Origin: Pempheris klunzingeri
Lineage: Eukaryota > Chordata > Actinopteri > Acropomatiformes > Pempheridae
Reading direction: 5' to 3'
Length of the DNA: 64,000 nt
Assembly (NCBI RefSeq): GCF_042242105.1
Contig: NC_092019.1
Span: forward strand, 16,661,328 to 16,725,327
Every line of letters begins with the position of its first letter. The first letter of the stretch is position 1. Positions 48,590-64,000 of the stretch are shown in pieces. Below the pieces are notes generated by a model. The model was given only the letters and a program-made list of their open reading frames with translations. It made no database searches and was not told where the DNA came from. The position numbers and the translations under genes were made by a program.

Positions 48590-48830
48590 CTGGGTGGAAG
48601 CAGCGGACATTTAACCGAACCGACTGCGCAGCTAAAGGGCCACGAAGAAGAAGCAGCTTCCATTTCCTCTTCCGGGTCTTGAATTAGAAACGTCGTGTGA
48701 ACGGCGCGACCAAACAGAAACTTTTGCATCAAACTGAGCAGTTTGAGTATTTTACTCTTCTTAAACTTGATCGTTTTGAAGCGACCTTCGCAGCGTAGGC
48801 GGCCTGACAAAGGGTAAAGGCAGAGCTGAA
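48590..48830 (+). promoter_or_regulatory. Likely prpf3 promoter / non-coding first exon region
   Basis: The nearest GC-richer, CpG-containing stretch upstream of the prpf3 coding start. The first coding exon opens with a splice acceptor (cag at 49146-49148), so a non-coding exon must lie upstream; a possible donor is near 48812. The minus-strand 96-codon frame here has no family features. Confidence 0.35.
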
Positions 48831-49157
48831 AGGTTTGAGCGTTTAATTAAACAGTTATTGGCTGGTGTTGGTAGCTGCCAGACAGCAGTGTGCTAATGGT
48901 AGCTAGCAGGCAGCCGGGGAGTTTTGGCGGATGTAATTGATTTGAGCTCGGATGTTGCCTGGTTAGCCAGTATAACATCACAGCTATCAATTAGTTAGTG
49001 TGAGCTAATAACTGGATGTTAGTGTTTGTGAATGGGTATGAATGTAGTACTTGGCTACAGTCCATGGAGATATGTGGGCGATAACCAGGCTAATTAGCGT
49101 GAGTGAGTGAGTGATGCTAAATGTTGTAAATTATATGGTGTTCTGCAGGATTGGAGG

Positions 49158-54645
<5,488 letters not shown>

Positions 54646-54792
54646 AAACCTGCCGAGAGCACGTAGTGTCAGTCAACGCCCCCTTCAACAAGCCCCCAGA
54701 CTCACAGCCTCGCAACCAGTCGGCCCTCACGGCTGCCTGTAAATGGGGACAGCGGACTTAATCAAGAGACTTGAGCATAGAAACGGAGGAAC

Positions 54793-54798
54793 AATAAA
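54793..54798 (+). terminator. Poly(A) signal of prpf3 (AATAAA)
   Basis: Canonical hexamer 148 bases after the prpf3 stop, followed by a GT-rich stretch (gtgtggaagtttttgtgag). A short 3' UTR is therefore likely. Confidence 0.7.
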
Positions 54799-54799
54799 A

Positions 54800-55515
54800 C
54801 CTGTGTGGAAGTTTTTGTGAGAATGTGTGACAGATTTGGGTGTCTAGGACAAAATGTGTGTGTACGCCTGCATCAGTGTTCACCTCTTTGATTGTGGGCT
54901 GTTCTGTTGTGTCATCTGTCATTAAATACAGTCTGACAGATTGCACTGTGTGATGTAGATCACTCACCCAAGGCTTTATGTGATGACAAAATGGTGTCCG
55001 ATTATGTCATGATTTTGTGATGAAACCCCTCTATGTACACTGATAATAAATTCCTGTTTGAGTCAAGCAGTAAACAAAAACTTTTGCACAGCTATTGTGC
55101 AAACACATTAAGAGAGGATCTCTGGGTTGTGTTGCAAGATTGTCATAAGACTCATAGTAGTCCTTGCAAGTACATTTCGCAGAATTTAAAGTTCCCAAAT
55201 CCATATTTTATTCTTTTTTGGAGAAGCGAGACAATCTTTGCCTCGCTTGTAGCTTTATTTCTCTCTAACGTTACATTCACAGCCTTAAATAAACGACTAA
55301 GTTTAACCCACATGTGTCCGACTCTGATATTTATCTTGCTCTAACACAAGACATAAACTGGCCGTTTTACTCCACGTAGCTTGCATTTGATTAAAAAAAT
55401 AGTTATGTGCTCATAATAAAGAAAAACACGGGGGCGTGTTTCTGGTCGTCCTCATTACGTTGGCTCCTTCCTCTGACTCCGCATCAGCAGCGAGCGATCT
55501 GCACTCATAGATAGA
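54800..55515. other. Short spacer between prpf3 and rprd2
   Basis: AT-rich, no gene recognised. The last 80 bases become GC-richer (gggggcgtgtttctggtcg) and probably hold the rprd2 core promoter and 5' UTR. Confidence 0.5.
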
Positions 55516-55526
55516 AAGATGGCGGC
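55516..55526 (+). promoter_or_regulatory. YY1-type motif spanning the rprd2 start codon
   Basis: AAGATGGCGGC, the consensus long YY1 element, covers the ATG at 55519. This arrangement is known for TATA-less housekeeping genes, where the element helps set the transcription start and favours a very short 5' UTR. Confidence 0.55.
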
Positions 55527-58500
55527 CGGTTCTGGGGCTGCAAGCGGCCACGGAGCCCGCGGCTCCAACGCTGCCCTCGAAGCGTCTTTGGACCGGCGGT
55601 TTCAAGGAGTATCCAACACTATGGAGTCAATACAGGGACTTTCAACCTGGTGCATTGAAAACAAAAAGCACCACGGCCTTATCGTTCGCCACTGGATGAA
55701 GTGGCTCAAGAAATGTGAGTAGTCTGCTGCCGGACTTAACCCGCCAGCTAGCTTACTTTAGCTAATTCAAAAGCACATCTGCGTTGACCGTGTTTAGCTT
55801 GCAAAAAACGCGGCTGTAGCTTCTTGTGGTGGCTTTGCGTGAAATGCTGCATAGTTTAATGCATTACAAAATAATTTAGATTCATTTGGGAATTTTTAAA
55901 TGCTTAATCTTCGGCGCCTTTGAGCGGTTGGCGATAGTATCAGTAGCTACCCGAAATTAGCCGCTAATGCTAGCTAAGCTAATGCTAACCTCTCACTGCT
56001 AGCACTGTTTACAGTTGGGCCTCCCGAGGTTCATGGTCTGACAGATTCAGCATTTGCACGAAGATTTGCCATGCACCCCGCTGCTTATCTCAGAGAGTAA
56101 ACTCTTCCGCCAAAGCTGGTTACGACATGCTGAGTTAGATTCATCTATATGCCAGTTTTAGTCTGTGCTGTGTAGTTTGATCTGTGTGCAAGTTCAGCTC
56201 TGGCTCACGGTTTGTTGTTTATGTGATTCAGTGGATAATATTTGTGCAGATTGGATAGTTGAACAAGGATAAAGGAGAAGTCCACTCTAATCTAATCCAT
56301 GTATTCACATATAAGAGTTTAATTCTTATCGAGCCGATCCATTTTAGAGTTGCACTTTCTAAATTTCCTCTAACTTGGCCCCTCATTGGTTTCCTCATAC
56401 TATAAAGTGCATATAGTCGATTCCTTAAATATCATCCTGATTTGCAGTTCAACTCCTTAAATATATTTATTTGTTGTAATTATTCTAGCTTCTTATGTTG
56501 ACTAAGCAGGTCTGCACATTCAATTAATTAAACTTGATTGCTGTTCCTGGTCTTGAACTTGAACAAAGCAGGAGTTTTAAACACATGTTCGTGTCTGTCA
56601 GTGAAACGTTTGCACCTGCAAACTAGTGTTAATAGAGTCTGACAAGTGTTTGGCCTCATTTTTAATTAAAAGTGGTTGCGTATTCACTCACTAATCTGTT
56701 TATAGTCATCCGTATTAATTCTGCTTTAGGTTGGGGTTCACAGTTTGTCTGCATACAAGCGATAGCCAGGCCTTTTAGCATCATTGTACCAGTCCAGTAT
56801 TCTGATGAGTGTTATATGTTTGGCATTACAACACAGCACTCTGACCCCATCCTCCAGCAGTGTCATCAAATGTCCCCCAAATAGCACTTGTTTATGAGGT
56901 ATAGTAAGTCCTGCATGCAACATTTGAAATACTGCTATGGTAAAGAGGTCCAACTTTGCTCTTCGTATTAGGTGTAATACTTTCTATAATTTACACAACA
57001 CTTATGCAGCACTTCTAACTAATATGAAAGTGCCTGTAGTTGTCATTGGCAAATATGGGTTCTTTGGGAGATTTAATGAAATTGAGGTAACACAGCGGTA
57101 GAGCCACTGAACTGCCCTCGCTTCTTTAGCTTTTCTTTAGCTCACATTGTAGTCTAGCACTCAGACAGACTACAATGTCTGCAGTTCAGTGGTTTTTGTC
57201 TTCACGTGATGGTTTCGTGAAATCACTTTGAAGTCATTTCTCTGTTGTTTTGGTCTCTGTCCGCTCCAAGAGTCTGCCCTCTTTTCTGATGAATGGTTTT
57301 TCTGATGTTGCCGTTCTGAATTTATGTTGTCATTTATGTTGCCATCACCTCATCTTTTTACATACACCTGAAGTATGTTGACTTATAACAAGTTCTCAGA
57401 AATGTGGATGTGCACTCAACACCATTTTGTATAAAACTAGAAACATAGACATTTGTAGAGGAGTGAAGAATGGTTTAGGAGATTTACAGACTTCATCAGT
57501 TTCTCAACTGAGTGTGGGCAGAACAAGAAGCCACCGAGCTGTATTTTGTTGGTCGTTGATGCTGGTGAATGCAGGAAGAAAAGTTGAGCTTATGCTGTTT
57601 TTGGTAGAGCAAAAAAAAAAGGTAGTATTCACAAACCTAATGTTGGAAAAGGTTGTTGTTTGATGTCTTTGTTAATCAACCTAAGATGTTTTTGTTCTAT
57701 TCTGTGGAGAATAATTTATTTGCTGGCTACAATTTATTAACAGTGTCATAAGGATAATCTTATTCATTGCTGTGGCATGTTTCAGAAAGTTTAGTTTGTT
57801 TTTGGAAAGAGATGCCAGTTGGTACATAGTGTGAGGATTGATGGCCTATTATCATGAAGTGAATATGTAGAAGCTGTTACACACCAAATCAGTGTTTGTT
57901 GTTTAAGTGTGTTTTAAAAAGGATTTGACAGGTGTATTGGATTGCATTTGCTGCATTTAGCTACATGATGCTAATTTGGATGTTTATGTGTATGGAAGTC
58001 AATGTGTGTATATGTAAAAACAATATGTTCAGAACATATGTAGGGATATTTGCTTTGTTGGAGATTTTTCAGCGCAACTGTTTTGCTTTAAATATGGCTT
58101 TCCAATGTTAACCTAAGTTAAACATGTTTGAGTGTTGAAGTCAAAGGAATAATCAACATCATGGAATCATCACTGGGGGAAATCTTTTTTCTGAAGTTCA
58201 AAGGAGAGTGTGTTGCAAATTCAGCTGCAGGAAAAAAAAATCAGAAAATATATTTTGTCATTATTCTACCATGGTAAACTGCAGATCTGCCAAATCCTTG
58301 AGAGGCCTCAGCTCTAAGATTTGATTGATTTGAATTATTTATTAGGGCTTTTTTGTTAAATCGACAGTTTCTCAGGGAAGTCATCATGTAGGCTTTTTTT
58401 TTTTTTTTTTTTTTTTATCTCCCATGCATCACTGCCCAAAGAGCATCGGATGATAAAAGCTTATGCTGACAGCACACGGTGAACTGCTGCACTTTGGCTG

Positions 58501-58666
58501 AGGCATTGTTCTCAGATGAAGAGCAGTGCCAACTATCCAAGAAGCAATCTACTGGTCATCATTTATGGCTGGCTGTAGACAATGACGTGTTTGGGTCCAT
58601 CTCAAAAACTCTATTAGATGTCTAAAAAGGTATAAAGTAGATTCACTTATCTCTTTTTAACTTTGA

Positions 58667-58698
<32 letters not shown>

Positions 58699-61600
58699 GT
58701 TGGTCTTTATTGTTCAAGCTCTTTGTGGAGAAAAGAGCTTCAACAGCTCTGGGAGAATGTCGGAAATGATCTAAATACCCACAATATATTTTCATGGTGT
58801 CTCTGCCGCATTTGTAGCATAAGTTGTGTTTTATATATTTCAGGTGCAGCAGTCTAAACTGTAGATGACTATCAGTGCTTCTCAAATTAACTCCTTTGGT
58901 CGATACCCACTAATAAGTGTTTATTGCATGGGATAATATACATGTCCCAGTGTTCATTGATCAGTGTTACAAGTGATGTTACTAGTGTGAAGATTCTTTA
59001 CTAACAATGACAATAAAAATGCAACCATAAAAGGTACAGTGTATATTTGTGTTTACCATGCCGTGGCGCATTATAGCACAGTCTAATGTTTTAGGATGGG
59101 AACCAGAACTGCATTGCAACTACACTAATGGTCAATATGATCATTGATTAATAATAATTGATTAATTCTTGGCGGCAGACAGTTAGTTTAATGTAGTTTT
59201 TGTTGCAGTGATGGATCTGATGTATACAATACAAATAACAGTACTTTTGAAATAAGGAAATCAGTTTTGTGTTTATGAAAAGTTCTGAATTTATGCCGTG
59301 TATTTGAAATTAAACTGGACTAAGTCTTGTACTGATTTTAGTTCTTTTAAAGCTACTTTTAGGGAAATCACCTTTTTGAAATACTCAACCCAGATGCACG
59401 ACAAATGTTTTTCAGTAAATTTGAATGTAAGCAGAACAATATTAGATTGAATATTCTTTGTTCCTTTTGTGGTGCTGTCGGAAATGTATTATCTAATATA
59501 TTCTAACAATTTTGTGTTATCATGCATGGCTTATATCAAAGAAAGCCATCCTTACTTTACTTACTTTGGCATGGCGTTTACACTGATGATGATAAATGGC
59601 AAAAGCACATTTCTAGAAAATTAAAGAAAATATATATTTAGAAAAAATGGGTTGTTTCAGCAAAGATGTGCAAGAAGTGTTGAGTTCAACTTCTTTCATG
59701 TTAAACTGACAGGTGTCACTAACTTTGTAAGAACTAGTCTTAGGCAATGTTTCAGGTATAATACTTTTTGGGCATAAATTATATTTTATTACTTTTAGTT
59801 AATAAGTTTGGGTTGGATTGAGAAGTTTAGCTTTACTCTTCGGGGTGTCATAATTGTTTGTATTTTCAAGTAATGCAGTGTATTTGATTTAGTTTGTGCA
59901 CGAGTGTGTTGATTTTGAGTAGGACTGTCATCTGTTGTTGTGGTCATGGAGATACTCAAGGAAATGCATCTACAAATCAAGTTACCGTCATATTATCAGC
60001 ACAAGTACTTTGACTGCTGCCCCCCATTGTGGATGTAAAAAATTTTATGTTTTTATTTATTTTAATTAAAAGCCTCAGAGATTCAGACTTTCTGACATTA
60101 ATGCTGACACTGAAAAGTAAAGAAAAACTCTAGATAAGGAAGAACATTTCTGCATATTGATCAAATTAATAGTAACTGACAGTTGGATTTAGTTAACATA
60201 TATACAGTTGCTCTCCATAGACTAAAGTAATGATTAGCTGGTAGGACAGGTGATTTTCGTTGTCTAAGTTTTTCACTAACCTTTGCTGAAGTATAACAAA
60301 ATTTGACACATGTGACATCAGAACATTATCCAAAACGTACTTTACTGACTGTTACAGAAATCTGAGTACTGAATAATGTACATACAAAGCAGTTGAAATC
60401 ATTGTGTCGTTTGTCCGCTGATTTTGTATTTGTTTTGGAACTGAAAATGTATGACTGATACTGGTGTTGGCTGAACTAATCACACCAGCAGAAGCAGGCA
60501 AAGTCTTCATGCCTCTGTGTAATCAAAGCTCTTTCACTGTTTACACTGACGGTAATTTAATAAATCAGAATGGCTTGTGACTAATGTGACAGATGTATTC
60601 GCATCAGTATGGCATTTGTCCATAGCATTAAGAATGATGTTAATATTTTAGCGTGGCTGATACCAATTTTAATATTTAATTTTCTTAGCATTCAGATAAT
60701 GACCTACATTTTGTTTGTATTTTAAAAAAAACTAAAACAACATGTTTTAAGAAGAAGAAGAAAGATTTGCTCCTTTTTTTTGTGTGTGGCCAAGATCTGT
60801 AGTGAGTAGGACATTTTACCGCTGGCGTGATGGCATTACTCTTTCTAATTTAACTTGAGCAAACAGTATCATTGGCATTTCTTTATTGCAATTATCCTCC
60901 AATTTATATGCTAATACACGTTTATCTGTGATAAGCTCAAATCAGGTGATAATATTGACCTGATTAATTTATTGGTTTCTGTTCAGCTATAAACTAAAAC
61001 AAAAGTGCATAAAATTTGGGAATCATCATATTGGAGTTTTTTTCCCAGATATCTGCATCAGCCACATAACACCAATACAGATTATACATTTTTAGTTGCT
61101 TGTTAGCAGTGGGGATTTAGTTTTATTACCTTGGTCTAAAACCCTTTCTTGCATTTCTGTTCCCCTAGGAGGACTTTATATCCTAAATCTTACCCTTCCC
61201 TTTGTGTCTGCTTTCTTTTTTCAGCTGACAACAATCACCGTTTGAATCTCTTCTACCTTGCCAATGATGTGATACAGAACTGCAAAAGAAAGAACGCCAT
61301 TGTCTTTCGTTCAGCCTTCGCAGAAGTCCTTCCTAATGCTGCTCAGCTCATCAAGTGAGTTTTTATTCAGCTGTAGTACTGGATCAACATTAAATTACTC
61401 TTATCTACATGGCTGCTGTGCTTGTCCTAAGCCTGTTCGTCCTCTCTGCTACTATTGAGGCATGCCGTGCTGTATTTGTTTCATTTCTTTTAGAGATGGG
61501 AAGGTCCGCAAGTCAGTGGAGAGGATTTTTTTGATTTGGGAGGAGAGGAGCGTGTATCCGGAGGAGGTCATTACCCAGTTCAAAGCCAGCTTGAACAAAA

Positions 61601-62137
61601 AGGAAAAGGAGCGAGAGAAGCAGAGGGAGAGAGAAAGAGAGAAGGAAAAAGAGAAGGAGAAAGAAAAGGAAAAGGAGACTCCACCAGCAAATGGTCAGTT
61701 TGGTACTTTTTCATCCTGTTTTCATTCTGCATCTTGAAAAAGTCATGTTTATCAAATCTAAAAGTGAAATAACTTTTAGTTGTAATATCATTTATTTCAA
61801 ATTATTTACAGGTGCAGTCCTGACTGTATGTTATTAAGTTCATGTTATGCTTTTATTCTCTAGTCTCAGCTAACACCAAAGCTGCACTCAAGTCCAAGAT
61901 TGTTGCAGAGTTCACAGTAAGTCTTCTTTCCCCAGTTGTGTTAGAGCATGTCTAAAGCATTATAAGTGCTGTAACATTTGTCATCTTTATTCATCTGCCC
62001 TCTTTTCCAGCCCCACTCCCTCATTGAACAGCTGACGAGATACAAGCGAGCAGTTGCAGAAGAGGAGTTCAGGGAGAAGCAGCTGGCAGCTCTCAGGGTG
62101 GATGTCTGCAGCACGGAGGCTCTTAAGAGACTCAAAG
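55519..62137 (+). CDS. rprd2: Regulation of nuclear pre-mRNA domain protein 2, 5' part (first 5 coding exons)
   Basis: Binds the phosphorylated C-terminal domain of RNA polymerase II through an N-terminal CID and works with RPAP2 and other RPRD proteins in transcription. Exons: 55519-55714, 61225-61354, 61494-61693, 61864-61916, 62011-62137; 706 nt, 235 residues plus one base, phases consistent. The CID runs from about residue 20 to 142 and shows [39 protein letters not shown] and [19 protein letters not shown] Lys/Glu/Arg-rich tract (about 144-170) follows. Then come [12 protein letters not shown] and [15 protein letters not shown], which match the region after the CID in vertebrate RPRD2. 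Human RPRD2 has about 1460 residues, so most of the coding sequence is beyond the right edge. RPRD1A/B are less similar after the CID. Confidence 0.94.
55715..61224 (+). other. rprd2: Large first intron of rprd2
   Basis: 5.5 kb between donor T|GTGAGT and acceptor tttttcag|CT. AT-rich, with a poly-T run at about 58397-58417 and a (TATC)n tract at about 58668-58699. No exon or RNA gene recognised inside. Confidence 0.8.
58668..58699 (+). repeat. (TATC)n microsatellite
   Basis: Tetranucleotide run of about 8 units in the rprd2 first intron. Confidence 0.9.
61597..61680 (+). repeat. rprd2: Purine-only coding tract in rprd2 exon 3
   Basis: Almost pure A/G sequence encoding the alternating KE/RE tract. 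The repeat is in frame and within a well-supported exon, so it is coding, but the number of units is likely to vary. Confidence 0.8.
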
Positions 62138-63283
62138 GTCAGATGTCACTGAGCCTATTTCTGCATCATCATCATCATCACACACTTATTGTCCTGTGTA
62201 CTTAATGTCTTAAGCCACAAACATATTGGACACTTGATGGGTGTGCCTTCGGTTGTCAAAACACAAGAGTTCACATACCGCTAGTGGAGGTATAACACAG
62301 ACAGGATTTATCTGTATCTGACTGACCTAAAAGCTATAAATCTTCTGGACCTATGATGTATAAGTGTTAGTCATTTTCATTTTTATCATCATTTTGACAT
62401 TGACCAGAGATGTTACGCTGCCAGATCACGCTAGAATGACGAAACCACCACTTTTTTCCCTCCAAGTGAGGAAATAAAATAGTTGCAGTTCGCATAATTC
62501 GGTTGACATTCATACAGATTTTTTAAACTCTTGAAGATAGACTCATCACTAAAGCATATGTTATGCAGGAGAGCCAATAAAAACAAATTGAAGGGCCAAA
62601 GTTGTCATATTGAGATTTACGGTGTATTGCTTGATACACCACTTCTACGCTTCTACTCATACACTAACTAACATGCAAGAAAACATTGCACCTTAAAAGC
62701 GGTCGGAAGGTGCCGGTAGGCTTTGCTTGGTGCAGCGAATTAGATATTTTTTTCTTTAGTTTAGCTAAAGTTAACTAGTAAAGATGAAAAGGTAGCAAAG
62801 CATCCTTTCAATTTTTGGAACAGCTTCAACAGTAGAAGTTTATGATGCTGTAGTTAAACAATGATTAAAAACTTAGTTGGCACCAGGGCCACCTCTTGTT
62901 AACTCACAGGTTGGCTTCTACTAATGCTAGGTAGATAACTAGCATTGATGATGATTATGTAACATTAATGTTGTTTTCTCATTCATTCACATGAATACAT
63001 AAGATTATCTATGATGAGCTATGATCTTCACCCTCTGACAACTGTCTACTAGTTCACATGCTGTTCTACAGAGATGGAGGGGAGGAGAGAGGGGGACATC
63101 TAGTGACAGTAAGAGAATGAAGGCTGGAGAAAGGAGGGCTTCTTACTGTGTTATGTGGAGGAATAAAGAGGCAGCATACCTACTGAGCAAGATGTTTGAC
63201 TGACTGCCGCATCACATTCTCAACATGATGGAAAGTTTTCATAAAATCAGTCTAACATTTGGTCGTGTGGGCAGTTATATATA
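62138..63283 (+). other. rprd2: rprd2 intron sequence
   Basis: Begins at donor G|GTCAGA. AT-rich; holds a (CAT)n run near 62163-62180. No further rprd2 exon seen before the right edge. Confidence 0.6.
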
Positions 63284-64000
63284 CACTCCCCTCCAAAAGT
63301 ATTGGAACAGTGAGGCCAATTCCTTTATTTTTGCTGTAGACTGAAAACATTTGGGTTTGACATCAAAAGATGAATATGATCAACATTTCATATTTTATTT
63401 CCAGGTATTTACATCTGGATCTGATACACAACTTAGAAGATAGCACCTTTTGTTTGAACCCACCCATTTTTCATGTGAGCAAAAGTATTGAAGCATGTGA
63501 CTGACAGGTGTGTTTTGTTGCCCTGGTGTGTCCTGTTACATTGATTATTCAAACAATAAATAGCGCTGAATGTCTACGTTCAGTTTCAGATTTGGGTTTT
63601 GCCTGTGCAGACTGCATTTATAGTTAGAGGCGTAACCAATAAGAAAACCAGAGAGCTGTCCATGAGTGAAAAACAAGCAATTGTGAAGCTGAGAGAAGAT
63701 GGAAAATCAATCAGTCATTCCACAAACATTGGCCATAGAAGAAAGAAACCACTGGTGTACTAAGTAACAGACGTCGAACGGGTAGACCAAGGAAAACAGC
63801 AGCAGTTGATGACAGAAACATTGTGAGAGCTGTAAAGAAAGACCCTAAAACAACTGTTGGTGACATCAGCATCAACCTCCAGAGAGCAGGAGTGAAGGTG
63901 TCACTGTCTACTGTTCGCAGAAGACTTCATGAACAAAAGTACAGAGGCCACACCAGAAGATGCAAACCACTCATTAGCAAGAAGAATAGGAAGGCCAGGC
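63284..64000 (+). mobile_element. Tc1/mariner-like transposon, 5' part, cut by the window edge
   Basis: Starts CACTCCCCTCCAAAAGTATT after TA (63282-63283), a Tc1-type terminal repeat. From 63663 it encodes MSEKQAIVKLREDGKSISHS, the helix-turn-helix start of a Tc1 transposase. The frame is then broken: later pieces (about 63774 on) fall in other frames, with stops between. The copy is dead in this part. It lies in an rprd2 intron, in the same orientation as the gene. Confidence 0.85.

Noticed and set aside
48520-48810. 96-codon minus-strand frame in front of prpf3
   Set aside because: Overlaps the likely prpf3 promoter and non-coding exon; no similarity to any family I know.

Overview
The window looks like nuclear DNA of a teleost fish, probably a percomorph. 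Genes are split into short exons with GT-AG introns. The spacers are full of long (CA)n, (GA)n and (GGA)n microsatellites, Tc1/mariner copies, LINE tails of fish type and several copies of a teleost interspersed repeat. There are no bacterial-style operons. Because of the introns, most real exons are far shorter than an open-frame scan would report. I assembled the gene models by reading splice sites and checking that phase is kept across every junction.

Layout, left to right. (1) 1.7-2.3 kb: the first coding exon of a cellular retinoic-acid-binding protein gene (crabp2-like, minus strand) with its GC-box-rich upstream region; the rest of the gene lies off the left edge. (2) 2.3-10.4 kb: repeat-rich spacer with no convincing gene. 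(3) 10.5-11.3 kb: a single-coding-exon RNase A-superfamily gene (minus strand) with an unusual C-terminal hydrophobic tail and altered catalytic and disulfide positions. (4) 13.0-14.7 kb: a LINE tail interrupted by a decayed Tc1-like transposon. (5) 15.7-28.3 kb: an eleven-exon carbonic anhydrase XIV gene (ca14, minus strand), complete and in frame at 362 codons. (6) 28.3-34.3 kb: spacer with a 21-bp minisatellite, a small inverted-repeat element and a promoter-like CpG-rich island at 31.0-31.3 kb. (7) 34.3-41.7 kb: the clock repressor gene ciart (plus strand) with an E-box/D-box/CCAAT promoter, five coding exons (435 codons) and a long 3' region with AU-rich elements. (8) 41.7-48.5 kb: spacer. 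(9) 48.6-54.8 kb: prpf3 (plus strand), a U4/U6 snRNP splicing factor, 16 coding exons, 709 codons. (10) 55.5 kb to the right edge: the 5' part of rprd2 (plus strand), an RNA polymerase II CTD-interacting protein, cut off by the window. A further Tc1/mariner copy sits at the very end, inside an rprd2 intron.

The order ca14 - ciart - prpf3 - rprd2 matches the human 1q21.2 order as I know it, which supports the four assignments. Human APH1A (between CA14 and CIART) and MRPS21 (between CIART and PRPF3) were not seen here. The genes do not form one pathway: they are a conserved neighbourhood of a pH/CO2 enzyme, a circadian repressor, a spliceosome protein and a transcription-termination factor, with a retinoid-binding gene and a secreted or membrane-tethered RNase alongside.

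The most interesting points are the RNase-family protein with a probable GPI-anchor signal, loss of the catalytic lysine and loss of one canonical disulfide; a triple nuclear-receptor half-site array in the crabp2-like intron; and paired clock/light-type motifs both at ciart and in the 31-kb island.
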